From Zanthoxylum bungeanum (Eukaryota > Streptophyta > Magnoliopsida > Sapindales > Rutaceae), in NCBI GenBank assembly GCA_019454045.1, contig SKCR01020750.1, positions 62,001 through 126,000 of the forward strand: DNA of 64,000 nt, written 5' to 3'. The notes under the pieces were generated by a model. That model worked only from the letters and a program-made list of their open reading frames with translations. It ran no database searches and was not told the DNA's origin. This document shows positions 1-10,810 of the stretch, piece by piece. Each line of letters starts with the position of its first letter. Position 1 is the first letter of the stretch. The position numbers were made by a program, and so were the translations under genes.

Positions 1-490
1 GTAAGATGTGTTCAATCGGGTATACGAAGTCCGATATTGTTGTCTTTATTTTTATATGTATTATGTTATTAGCGCATGGGCTTAGTAAGTTGGATTAAAG
101 GTCCTCCATTTCGAGGGGTTAAAATCCTTTACCGTGATGCTTCACCGCGTCGGATGACGTATATTCGGTTGAATGTAAGATGTGTTCAATCGGGTATACA
201 AAGTCTGATATCATTGTCTTTATTTTTTATATGCATTATGTTATTAGCGCATGGGCTTAATAAGTTAGGTCCTTCATTTCGAGGGGTTAAAATCCCTTAC
301 CACGATGCTTCGCCACGCCGGATGACGTATATCCGGTTGAATGTAAGATGTGTTCAATCGGGTATACCAAAGTCTGATATCGTTGTCTTTATTTTTTATA
401 TGCATTATGTATTAGCGCATGGGCTTAGTAAGTTGGATTAAGGGTCCTCCATTTCGAGGGGTTAAAAATCCCTTACCACGATGCTTTGCA
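1..490. repeat. Tandem array, ~170 bp unit, about 2.9 copies
   Basis: The phrase GTAAGATGTGTTCAATCGGG starts at 1, 175 and 343, giving periods of 174 and 168 bp. Each unit also carries TCCATTTCGAGGGGTTAAAA and a GATGACGTATATCCGGTTGA-type segment. The third unit breaks off near 490. Copies differ by point changes and small indels. The array enters from the left edge, so its true length is unknown. It may be a satellite or an internal tandem block of a gypsy element. Open reading across it is an artefact of the repeat. Confidence 0.9.
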
Positions 491-1465
491 GTGCCTTTTA
501 GCCCGTTATATTGATTAGGTGTCATCTATTCATCCGTTCATGAATGTGTCATGTTGTTTACTACATTTTGGAGGTCACTGCTGTAACCCCGTTCGAACAC
601 GTTTCAGAACGCCGCACGAAGGCATATTTTCTGCCTCAGTTCGTTCAAACACGTTTACAAACGCTACTCAAACGCGAACCTTCTGTTTACCGTTCGAACG
701 CGGCTATGAACACCGCATGAACGCCCACGATAAACAGGCCATCTTCCATCACATCTCATGCATGGATACTCATTTTGTCATTTACCTTTTTGATTGTTCA
801 TGTTCTCGCAGTTAGTCATTTATTTTGTCCACAAGATCACATGTTCGTTTCCATGATGCATGTTTACACGATAGTTATCTACTTATGCTTCCGCATTCAT
901 CCATTCAACATGTTCATGAAGTTATATGCTTGCCGTTATTCTGATTTGCTTTAATGCGTGATTGTACAATTATTATCTACCGGCATGCCTATGATCAAAT
1001 GTAATATGCTTATGACATTGTATGCTTGCCGTATTTCAATTCATCTTTATGCATGCAAATTGAGACATAGATTATATGCAAATAGGTTGTATACAAATTC
1101 GAACATAGATTATATGCAAATATGTTATATGCAAATTCGGACATAGGTTATATGTAAACTTAGATATGAGCCTTGTACTTATGCATGCGAACTTAGGAGT
1201 AAATTATCCTTGGAAATAAATGTTGCTTAGGCTTGGTTAAATTATTGCACAAATCATTTCATTACAAGTGGCATAAGTAAGGGACTATTCTGAACCCAAC
1301 AGATTGAGGTCTTCCCTTGCGAGGGGTAAGTGTGGCCTTAAATCTTTGTCCCGGTTCACACTGGGTGGCGACTCCATTATTCTCCGGTTTAGTCCCCTGC
1401 AGGCTACTCCGTACTCCCAACTAGGCCGCGAGCCTAGAACATCATGCGTCGTCCAACATTTGTGT
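491..1465. other. Unassigned repetitive DNA, possibly a gypsy LTR/leader remnant
   Basis: No protein homology was recognised. 580-720 is relatively GC-rich and repeats GTTCGAAC/GTTCAAAC-type phrases. 1050-1150 has a short degenerate tandem based on ATTATATGCAAAT. 1360-1400 has a GGTGGCGACTCCATT phrase that resembles the leader just after the primer site in some Tat-type gypsy elements; this is a weak resemblance. The right edge abuts the broken integrase of element A1. Confidence 0.4.
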
Positions 1466-2340
1466 CCTACAACACCATTGTATTGATGTGTTTCTGTTGG
1501 GCTATATTGGGCAAGAATTCCATCTCCGTTAAATAATTTTTGTATTCTTCACTCATGTATTGACCATCTCTATCTGATCTAAAGCACTTGAAGAATTTAC
1601 TGGTTTATTTTTCTATTTCGTTTCAGAATATTTTGAACTTGTCAAATATTTCTGATTTATGCCCCATCAAATAGACATATCCATATCTAGACTTATCATC
1701 CATGAAAGTAACGAAGTATGTTGAACCATCATGAGCGGCATGGTTTATTGGACCACATATCGCTGTGTATTAGCTCCAATAAATCTCCAGCATGGTGTCC
1801 AACATCTAGAAATGATGCCTTTGTCATCTTTCCTTGGATACATCACTCATAAATCAGATAAGAATCTAAGATAATATTTTCAATCAACCATCCTTTACCA
1901 TTTGAATAGACGTGTAACACCTATGTGGCCCAATCTCATATGTCATAATTCAGTATCATTTAATTCAGATTTCCTACTTATATTTTCCTTTACATTAAAG
2001 ATATTTCTATATTCCAACATATAGTGACCATTTGATAAAGAACATTCACATTCAATAAAATTTTCTTTATCATATAAACATAAAGTTTCATCCTTAATGT
2101 TATTTTATATCCATTTTTATCTAATATTGGCAGTGATATTATTTGTCTCATAAGTAAGGGTACATAATAACAGTCTTGTAAATTTAATTTACAACCATTG
2201 GAGAGATCTAAAACAACCGTTCTTATTGCTTTAAATATCCAATGTCTCGTTATTGCCAACTCTAAGCTGGATCTCCCCTTTATCCAGCCTTCTTTTTACC
2301 CTCATTACTTGCAGGGAGTTTTAAATTAGAAGGACTGCTA
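1466..2340 (-). pseudogene. Copia element A1 pol fragment (pre-integrase and integrase), truncated
   Basis: Read on the minus strand from 2260 downward. A protease-to-integrase linker (LNLQDCYYVPLL, then IISLPILDKNGY) is followed by a GAG-pre-integrase remnant (LWHMRLGHI). Next comes the integrase start ELIHSD, then YFVTFMDDKSRYGYVYLMG, a degraded second-Asp region (FRSDRDGQY) and GILAQYSPTETHQYNGV. The homology stops near 1466, before the catalytic Glu helix continues. Several frameshifts (one close to the HSD motif) and stops break it. The protease active site itself is missing. Reverse transcriptase, RNase H and the 3' LTR of this element are absent, so the left half was lost or replaced. 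Confidence 0.85.
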
Positions 2341-3217
2341 GTGTCTAACACTCATCCACTATTTGCATATAAGGTTAATGAGATGTCAATAATTGCAAAA
2401 ATACAAAGCGTACCTGAGGGTCTTGCTCTTCGTGTCAGCTCTGGACAATCCTTCTTCCAGTGTCCAGACGTCTTGCAATGTAGACATTGGTCATGAGCTA
2501 TTTGTGATTTTACACCTTTACGCTTTTTGGAGTTCTTTTTTGCAATCTTCTTCTTCCCCATCTTTATTTTCTTTGAATTCCTATAAGACTTTGAAGAGCG
2601 AGCTTCACCATGAAGGTACAATGTGAGGTTGCCTTTCCTCAATCATGCTCCGTCGTGCGTAATATATTATGAAGTTCTTCGTAATATGGAAGTTTAATAC
2701 AAAGTCAGCATAAGAACCAGACAAAGAAGACATAATAAAATTACGGCCCCATAGTTCATCAATCACAATGCCTTGTCGTTCCAGGTATCGAATCTGGTCG
2801 ATCATGTTCAAAACACGAATGCTGACAGCTCCTCCATCCTTGAGTTCAGTACGGAATAATTTCTTAGATCTCTGATAAATTTCAATCTCTTGATTTGCCT
2901 TGAACAACTCCTTGAGTGTTCGCATGATGCTCCAAGCATCTGGTACTTCAATGTACTGCCTCAGCAAATCTGGAACCATCGATCCCAAAATGTATTATTT
3001 CACCTTAAGGTTATTATCCTTACATCTATTAAAAGTTTTTTCGCTCTTCTGGAGTGGAGTCAAAATCGATTTCAACAGGCAGTGGATTGACAGTGACATA
3101 AGTCAACTTTTCAAACTCTAAGACAAGGCGTATGTTCATTTCCCATTCAAAATAGTTCTCAGCTTCTTTTAGTTTATTGGTATCCAAAAGTCTCATCAAT
3201 GGATTAGCGGCAGCCAT
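2341..3217 (-). pseudogene. Copia element A1 gag (UBN2 type with zinc knuckle)
   Basis: The frame opens at the ATG at 3217 (MAAANPLMRLLDTNKL). It continues as typical copia Gag: YFEWEMNIRLVLEFEKLTYV, then after a frameshift an LKELFKANQEIEIYQRSKKL region and an IRYLERQGIVIDE helix. The nucleocapsid part is Lys-rich and has a CX2CX4HX4C zinc knuckle, CLHCKTSGHWKKDC, near 2455-2500. Gag packages element RNA in virus-like particles. At least two frameshifts separate N-terminal, middle and zinc-finger parts. It lies directly downstream (minus strand) of the leader, PBS and LTR at 3218-7463. Confidence 0.88.
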
Positions 3218-3983
3218 CTACAAGACAATATTTTAAATATTAGCATAACAGTTTTCATTTCAAAATAATAACACTAATTGATTATGGAATTTTAAATTTA
3301 TTAGTGTCATCCCACTACTTTACATAATTCCATAATCTCCCTTAACGAAAAAATAGAAATTTGACTATCAAAATTTCATAGCGAGAAGTGGATCCCATGA
3401 CATTTACTCCAGTCTCACACTAATGACGAAATTGGCCTTTATAAACTCAATAGGTAGACCTCCAAGGTCAATCACTTCATGTTACTCCTAGTTTCGTCCT
3501 GAACCGTTTCTTATCCTTACACTAATGACGATATTAGATTAAGACATGTTCTAGGTGTATACTTGTCAATGTGCACTAATAAGCTTTGTATTTACACCCT
3601 CACACTAATGATGATATTGGGTGACTACGTTAACTTATCACGCTACATCTAATATTTTATTGGAGTGACCTAAGTTCCGAGCACTTATACCTCACACTAA
3701 TGACAATATTGGATAGAAGTAGTAAGAACTCATTCATCTCTGTATTTACAAGACATACCTTTTAATAATGCTCCAACATTACTAATATTATTACATAAAA
3801 TAAATTAATCACCTAATCATGGGAGATTTATGACAATCAAGTCACTAATTTAATTAGGTCAAAATTATAATTTAAAACATGTAATACATATCCTATATGA
3901 CTTATGAATAATTAAATTAAAATACAGAGGCATAGATTCAAATACATTTCTAACATGTAACATGTGTTCTGTGGTTAAGCCTT
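3218..3983 (-). other. Untranslated leader of copia element A1, with degenerate tandem repeat
   Basis: Non-coding DNA between the primer-binding site and gag. The phrase CACACTAATGACGATATTGG recurs in variant form near 3418, 3517, 3600 and 3693, a loose ~90 bp tandem. The rest is A+T-rich. No ORF of note. Confidence 0.7.
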
Positions 3984-3996
3984 GCTACTGATACCA
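3984..3996 (-). promoter_or_regulatory. Primer-binding site (initiator Met-tRNA) of A1
   Basis: The minus strand reads TGGTATCAGTAGC, the copia primer site TGGTATCAGAGC with one extra T. It lies three bases inside the inner end of the LTR at 4000. Confidence 0.8.
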
Positions 3997-4274
3997 TTCT
4001 GTTGGGGTGGATGTGGAACCCCTAGGTCGAATCGGAGCCCCGCACAGTGAAAGTGGATCTAACCAATGGATATCAAGCATGGGTGTAATTTTAAATTATT
4101 TAATGAAATACAATATTACATTACAAGTGTATAGGAAAAAATCGAGGCTGAATCGGAGTCCGGAAACTCCAGAACGAGCGAAAATAAAATTTTATGTGCA
4201 TAGCGGGCGACGCGCGCACACAGTACGTGTACTGCACAATAATTTTTTTTTGTTTTTTTTTCTAAAAGCTTTGC

Positions 4275-4456
4275 ATTAATCCAATTAGGTCAAAATAAAT
4301 AATCAATGTTATGATTTTACAATTAAGCCATTGTGTAATTATTGAATTAATCCAATTAGGTCAAAATAAATAATTAATGTTATGATTTTACAATTAAGCC
4401 CTTGTGTAATTATTCAATTAATCCAATTAGGTCAAAATAAATAATCAATATTATCC
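4275..4456. repeat. 71 bp tandem repeat inside LTR A1
   Basis: The phrase ATTAATCCAATTAGGTCAAA starts at 4275, 4346 and 4417, giving about 2.5 copies of a 71 bp unit. LTR A2 has only one corresponding copy (near 20800), so the duplication arose in the A1 lineage. Confidence 0.92.
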
Positions 4457-5184
4457 AATAACACTTGATTATCTTAGTTGATAATTATAATATCGAATAT
4501 TATTTTTATCAAAATTATCGGCTACCCAAGTGCTCAATGAGTACTTTATATTTGGACTCTCTAAGTTCAGACACGTTCTTCCTATAAGCCTAGCTAATAT
4601 GTACGCAATTCGGCCACCTTCGAATCGTTGTGAAAAACACAAACGCCCTTTCTGAACTATACAAGTCGAATTCATCACATATGTTTGACTATCCTTCCAT
4701 CGTAGGCTATCTGAGTGTGCTTAGAAAACATAGAATAAACCGTCAAGTTTCCGAGGCGCACATCTCATGTCGACATGTCCACGATTCTTTAAAACTGATG
4801 CGATCCACCCGTGATCGAATTTGACCCAAGCTTTAAGAATCGTGACTTTACTTACATGGATATTTAAACCCCTTATGGTATACATACAGGCCGACAGATC
4901 CTATCTTACTTCGTACTTGATTATTGAGTATATCGATCCACACCCAACGAACATCTAGAGGCTATACCATGAAAGGTTTCTGACATACATGCATTAAAGT
5001 GTGGAGGATCTCATACAAAATCAATGTTATCCTATAGTTAAAGGATTACATTTGCTACTCGACTCGATGAGATTCATATTGACGGTGGTGTGTACTTCCA
5101 ACTATTAGGAATCACTTGTGAGTCATTCATTATTCGGTCCAACCAATACCCATACGTCTATACGAGTTTCCAAAACTCATGGTA

Positions 5185-7120
5185 TGTTGGGTTTTCTAGG
5201 TCAAGCCAAGATCAATTAAGCAATAAAATGTGCGAATACAACAAAGTAAAGTAGCGGTAATACTCACTTTGATCAGCTTTTGGATGCGATGAACACAAAA
5301 ATATTTTCTCCTTGAGTTTCGGCCAATCCCTTGTTGTGTTGATCTTCAAGCTCCAAGCTTTGAGTGTTGATTCCAAGCTCAAGGGTTGGTTTCCCTATCA
5401 CCTTTGAATGACTCATTGTGAGTGCTAGCTCTCTTGAAAATTTGCAATAAACTTTCTTCTCTTCACCTTGTGTGTTTCGGCCAAGCCAATTGAGAGAATG
5501 GGAGAGGATTTTCGGTCACTTGAGAGAGTAAAGGAGTGATGAATGTGTTTTCTAAAAATAATTTCAAAAATCAAAACAAACATATACAAAACCAAGTTTA
5601 GGTAATTGTCTTTCAATCCATCAACCTTGAGTGTAAAGTAAGCCACCACCAATTTACCAAATATCATCACCATAAAGGTTAATAAAGTGACAAGTGATGT
5701 GACATGTGGGCCCCACTTGATTCAAAATCCGAGTGGGCCCGCAACACATCCCGGGCCCGGGTTCGCTAATTCTGAATTAACGAATTTTCCGTTGCGACGT
5801 AATTAAATCAAATTTAATTAAATAATTATGCCTAGCAAAATTACTATTCACGTCACTAGTGAATTAATTCTAAATTAACTCGTTTGCCCGAATTAAAATC
5901 CAATTTTAATTCCGCGTCGAAATCTAATTTCATATAATATATCGAATATATTATTTTATCGATTAATTCCAAGTTAATCGTTCTCTCTCTTTAAATAGTA
6001 TTTTATCCCAGATAAAATTTCTCCGTAATTAATCCTAGATTAATTTTCTCTCTCTTATAATTAATCCCAGATTAATTATGTTCCAGTCATACGTCATCGG
6101 TGAATCTTTGGGAAGCGACCCATGAGATCCCTGGATATGTTGGTAGTAAATCCGGTCGTCGGACTATCCGAACAGGTACGTACTTAGTACTACGTTTTTA
6201 TCGATTTACAAGACATGGTTGGCTTCTAGCAAAGCACCGTGCCTACCCAATTCTCTAGAAATATTCTTAAAGGAATATATAATATGTATTAGGCGTAGTA
6301 TACATAGTATTACGTATTACGATCCAGTATCGGATGTCACATACAAGGCCTGGGGCTGGAATTGTGTCTGCCCCGTACGAAGCATATGTCGGATCTCTAG
6401 TAACTAGTCTCTATAATCGGATAAGCATGACCAAGTCATATTATCCCGATAGCTGCAGCATACAAGAGTACCAGTTCATTATCCTACGTGACCATCATCT
6501 CCATATGACTGGAGTGATACTTCCATCTTGACATCACACCCAATACACTACGATTCTCAATATACCCAGAAGAGGCGTACACATAACCTGTTAAAGCCCT
6601 GGACGACCAAAACCAAAGTATATTGATTGTCGCAAGTATTAGCGATGCAAGTCTCAGGTTAAGACCAAATACACCTACCCTGATTCGGACTTCCATAGAC
6701 ACATAGTCATACTACCAATGGAATTCCGAGGGGTCTATCCAGAGCGAAGCTGTTTCCGTACCATCGGTAAACACAACCTCATATCACACTTGCATAAGTA
6801 TCCAATACTTAAATATATGAGAACTATGTCGTTATGCTCCCACAACGCGCACAAGTGCAATACTAGTCTATTCCGCATTATCGATGTCCAATCTCGATAA
6901 TACTACGACTAGGGATATTTTAATGATTAAACCTTAGTGGATTAATATTGTCTCATATCTTATTAATCCGGTACTAATCATATGGACTTTTATCATTTAT
7001 GTATCTTGGTAATCCAATTACAAATGATAAAAGAGCAATTTCATTTGTCACATAGTTAATTTGCACAACAATACCATGTTCTGTACAAATAGTGATGATA
7101 TGGGTCATAATTGTCCAACA
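5185..7120 (-). mobile_element. Solo LTR D (same family as the LTRs of B and K)
   Basis: On the minus strand it begins TGTTGGACAATTATGACCCA at 7120 and ends CCCAACA at 5185 (1936 bp). It aligns along its length, in reverse, with the LTRs at 31748-33622 and 41572-43608, including the segment with GCGCGTTGTG, the TCTGGATAGACCCCTCGGAA block and the alternating ATTAATTC/GAATTAAT stretch. No internal region is attached, which is the footprint of LTR-LTR recombination. The flanks (GGTA left, GGTT right) match only partly, so the target duplication is unclear. Confidence 0.88.
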
Positions 7121-8044
7121 GGTTTATCAGGTTAAACCATTGGAACTCCAATTCCAATAGACGACATGTGCTAGTCTTTTAGGTTATAGGAATTCGACCG
7201 TATTCCAAAACCAACGACTATGAATAAATTTAATCTAAAAATAATTTATAATAGTAATATTTATCCCAATGTCGGACCACATAGTGTCCAGTATTACTAC
7301 AAGATTATTCTAAGGTCGATGTCATTCTTAGCATATCTATACATCAATCTAACACGCATAATGACAATACTATTAATAAAGTAAGAAATGAAAATGTAGT
7401 TATTTTATTAATAAATAATAAAATGTATAATTCAGATTGGCACTCCAAGCACCAACTCCAAAAAGTTCTCCAATTTTCTTCATTCTCATGGCAAACTTTG
7501 AGAAAAAAATGGTGATGATTTTCAAGTTCCAAGCACACCAAGTAAGCTCTTTTTTCTTCTTCCTTATTGTAATCTTAAGTTTATGGCATGAATCTTCTTC
7601 CCCCAAATTTGCACATGGAAGAACCTTAAATTCCTTTATTTTTTTAGCTTTGATCAAGTTTCTAGCTTGCATTAATATGCAATTCATGATATGGTAATTG
7701 ATAGTGAAGCATGCATTAGGTAATGTTTGATATGAGTTGTTTTGGGTTTAAGTTGGTAATTTAAAGTTGCATTTTTCATGAGCATTGGATAAATTGCGTT
7801 TATGTGTGAGAGGTTTGAGTTTCTGAAATAATGCTTATTCCAATGCTTGGATGATGTTTCACACATGTTGAAGTGAAGATGAAGGTGTTGAAGTTACTTT
7901 GGGCAGTGATGATGGATAACTAGTATCTGGCCCTTAAATGAGGCAAGCGTCGCGATGCCAATGGACTAGTGTCGCGACGTGTAACATGGGGAGGCTCTCT
8001 GCCTCGTGTCGGTGCATGTGTAGTCATACTGGACACGAAAATGC

Positions 8045-8310
8045 CCTCTACTGGGGGTCGGTAGTGTTGAACTCGGGTTGGTAGTGTTGAGCTTGGGTCG
8101 GTAGTGTTAAACTTTGGTCGTTAATGTTGAACTCGGGTCGTTGGTGTGGAAGACTCGGGTCGGTGGTATGGAGACTCGGGTCAGTAGTATGGAAAACTCA
8201 GGTCGGTCATGTGGAAGACTCGGGTTGGTGATATGGAAGACTCGGGTCAGTGATGAGGAAGCCTCAAGTAGGTCGTGTGAAGCCTCGAGTTGGTCGTGTA
8301 GAAGTCGCGA
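8045..8310 (+). repeat. ~23 bp minisatellite inside LTR G1
   Basis: About eleven degenerate copies of a unit like GGTCGGTAGTGTTGAACTCG run through this stretch, drifting to GGTCGGTGGTATGGAGACTCG and GGTCGTGTGAAGCCTCGAG at the right. The reading frame across it is a by-product of the repeat, not a gene. It is absent from the other gypsy LTRs here. Confidence 0.88.
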
Positions 8311-8904
8311 CGCTCAGCACCTGGCATGGCAACGCAGAACATGAAACACTCTTTACTCGAGTCTGCTGGTATGGACATCGCGAAGGATTTTGTATCATCT
8401 CATATCATTTCAGTTTCAACTTAGGATATTAGAGGCCACCCTAAGGATTTTGTATCATCTCATATACACGCATTATGACATGTCGCAAACATAATACATC
8501 TTGTGGTGATTATAGAATAGTTGAATTGGAAAACTTAGTTTATTTTTAAAGCATGTTCCATAACTATATTTTAACCAAGTTTATCAATTATGATCATTGT
8601 AGGGACCGTAACTTCATTTGGCGAAACAAGTAATGCCAGCCAGATTCCAAATCAGTGAGTGGACTTTTTTCTTAGGTTGTATTTACTTATGTTTTTTATT
8701 TGAAACTTACTTTTCTAAATTTAGAGCGCTAGCCAAGTTTATTTACATATGTTTTATGAATAAGAATGTTTTAAGAAATGTTTTAGAAAGTGATAATTTT
8801 AAAGCATGATTTTGATTAATTTTGGTGGCATAAGGGAAAAAACCCACCTCAGTTGTAAGGTTATACATATATTGGAATTGACAGATACAAATGTGCACAT
8901 CTAG

Positions 8905-9095
8905 AGCAGGACTAGGGGGATGGCGATACGTAAAGCCCCTAGACCCTAGATTTAGGGTCAGGATAATAACATGGATCAACATGCTTGGTTCTAGTTCAGA
9001 GGCTTGGGGGACGACGATATGTAATGCCCTAGGATCAGTAGATAGGTGTACGAGGAGATGGCGATACGTAACGCCTCTATACGTCAGGTTTTTGA
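8905..9095. repeat. Imperfect palindrome array in LTR G1
   Basis: Three units resemble GGGGGATGGCGATACGTAA followed by AGCCCC, near 8914, 9006 and 9053. In each, a G-run and a C-run face each other across an ACGTA core. The same units occur inverted in LTRs G2, G3, G4 and G5. Function unknown. Confidence 0.75.
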
Positions 9096-9889
9096 GAGAT
9101 AGATTTTCAAAAACAGATTTTAGATCTATGATTTCCAGAGAAATGATTTATGGAGACATGATTTTCAGAATGATGGTTTTTATAAAAGAGCTTTTACGAG
9201 TTACAATTTTATAAGAAATTCAGAGTTTTATAGAAAGAAAGGTTTCCAGGAAGTTACACAGAAAGAGGTTTGATTTTAGACAAAAAGAGTTTTCAGAAAA
9301 GTCCAGTTTTCTTGAGTTAGTTTTGATTTCAGAACAATAAAATTTTTATGAAGTATTTCAATTTCGTTTTAAATTATTAACTCACTAGGTCATTCAAATG
9401 ATCTAACCCCCCACTCCCAGTGTTTTTGTTTTGTACGTATACCAGAGGACGAGCTCGAGAGGATGTATACTGATGGCAGTCACTAGAGGGTTTGAGTCCA
9501 CCAGGTCAAGTCATAGTTTTAGTTCATTCATAATCAAAGTAAAGTCATGTAACATATACTTGTATAGTCGTGATTGTGTGTGTAGTAAAGTCAAGGTGTC
9601 CATGAACAAAGTTGTTAATAAAAATATTATTGAGTATACAGATAAGAGTAATAAAATGTTTATTATGTTGTTGAGTTGGGCAATGGTCCCATTCATAAGT
9701 TTATATTTGGAATGCGTTTAGTAATGTGGATCACAGTCAGAAAGTCAGAGGCTCAGGGAGATAGGTCAGTCTATTCCCTGTCGGTAGCATCTCCTGGAAG
9801 TGGATGTTACATAGACAAATCTTATTTAACCAATGATCGTCATTGGACTGCAAATTTATTAAACTAATATCTTATATGTATGTAGTTTA

Positions 9890-10430
9890 TTGAAGAAAAT
9901 AATTTTATTGATGATATCATTATGTATTCATGTAGTGAGTATGAGCACATGAAACATTTGCACCAGTGTTACAGACATTGAGAGAACATAAATTGGGGCA
10001 TGTGATATCAAATGAAGGGATTTAAGTATATTCCCAGAAGATCGAGGCTATTCAGAACTTGCACCGGCCTACAAGTGTGACGGAGATCCATAGCTTCTTG
10101 GGGTTAGCGGGATATTATAGGAGATTCTTAGAGAATTTATCTAGAATAGTTGCTCCATTAACATGAATAACTTAAAAGAATGTGAAGTTTGAGTGGTCAG
10201 ATGCTTGTTAAAAGAGTTTTCAGGAGCTCAAACTGCGATTGACTACTGCTCATGTTCTTGCACTGCCAGCTGGATCATGAGGATTTAAAATATATTGTGA
10301 TGCATCTAGAGTGGGATTGAATGTGTATTGATGCAGAGATGAAAAGTTATTACTTATGCTTCCAGAAAACTAAAGCCCTATGAACAGAATTATCCCACTC
10401 ATGATAATCCATTGCATTATTACAACTCAA
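9890..10430 (+). pseudogene. Ty3/gypsy reverse transcriptase-RNase H fragment
   Basis: The + strand translation, allowing for stops, gives FIDDIIMYSCSEYEHMKHL (RT catalytic FIDD at 9904-9915), LGHVISNEGI, PTSVTEIHSFLGLAGYYRRF, VKFEWSDAC, LRLTTAHVLALPAGS and FKIYCDASRVGL (start of RNase H). This is the conserved order of a Ty3/gypsy polymerase. It has many in-frame stops and a deletion between LREHK and LGHV. It follows LTR G1 in the same orientation but without a visible PBS, gag or protease, so most of the element is missing. It ends at about 10430. Confidence 0.87.
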
Positions 10431-10810
10431 TGGATCATCTACACCATCACTAGAAGCTACAACTTATGCCTCTCCATTTCTTAGATAGTAATCAGGTTTT
10501 CGCACAACTCTTTCACTGCGTTTAGGTGGTGGATCATCCTAATTTAACGGTATCTGACTCTTAGATTTCAAAGGTGCTACGTTATTGTCAATAACTATTG
10601 TTGACAGTTTCATGGTCAAACCACAAAGTAACTCTGTTGTGAGGTTTTAATTCTCTCATATAGTTATCCTCAAGAAACATAGCGTTTGTCGATATAAATA
10701 TTTTGTTATCTTCTAATCTGTAGAAGAATCCACCTCTAGTCTCTATAGAATAGCCAACAAATAGGCACACATGTGAACGTAGTTCTAACTTGGTATTCTT
10801 TTTCTTCAGC
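10431..10810 (-). pseudogene. Copia element I, integrase C-terminal part (left of the H insertion)
   Basis: The minus strand reads KLELRSHVCLFVGYSIETRG, FFYRLEDNKIFISTNAMFLE and DNYMRELKP, the conserved region following the copia integrase core. It is the continuation of the fragment at 19130-19740, from which it is separated by the gypsy element H at 10811-19124. The target duplication TCAGC (10806-10810 and 19125-19129) marks the cut. Below 10585 the match fades into A+T-rich DNA that meets the gypsy RT fragment near 10430. Confidence 0.85.

Larger units (their letters stand above)
4000..7463 (-). mobile_element. 5' LTR of copia element A1, interrupted by solo LTR D
   Basis: On the + strand the LTR starts TGTTGGGGTGGATG at 4000 next to the PBS. 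Without the insertion at 5185-7120 it is about 1.53 kb. The outer end near 7463 was placed by homology: the reverse complement of 7420-7463 aligns with the start of LTR E at 60479 (GTTAGTACTTTGAGCGCCAA in E). 4000-4550 is also homologous to LTR A2 at 19753-20944. The outer end TTTTGGAG has lost the canonical TG, so this boundary is approximate. Confidence 0.78.
7464..9811 (+). mobile_element. Gypsy LTR G1, left end missing
   Basis: It ends GGATGTTACA at 9811, the inverse of the TGTAAC start typical of this LTR group. It shares an ordered series of landmarks with the minus-strand LTRs at 10811-13399, 16739-19124 and 25878-28611. These are CGTCGCGACG-type palindromes (7947, 7970), AAAAACCCACCTCAGTTGTA (8840), palindromic GGCGATACGTAA units (8905-9090), CCCCCCACTCCCAGTGTTTT (9408), GAGCTCGAGAGGATG (9450) and CAATGGTCCC. 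The start of the LTR is missing at the junction with LTR A1. Confidence 0.8.

Noticed and set aside
7437..7697. Plus-strand frame of 86 codons with a hydrophobic segment resembling a signal peptide.
   Set aside because: It crosses the junction between LTR A1 and LTR G1, so it cannot be an ancestral gene.
8114..8344. Plus-strand frame of 76 codons.
   Set aside because: It is the minisatellite of LTR G1 read in frame; the repeated residues follow the 23 bp unit.
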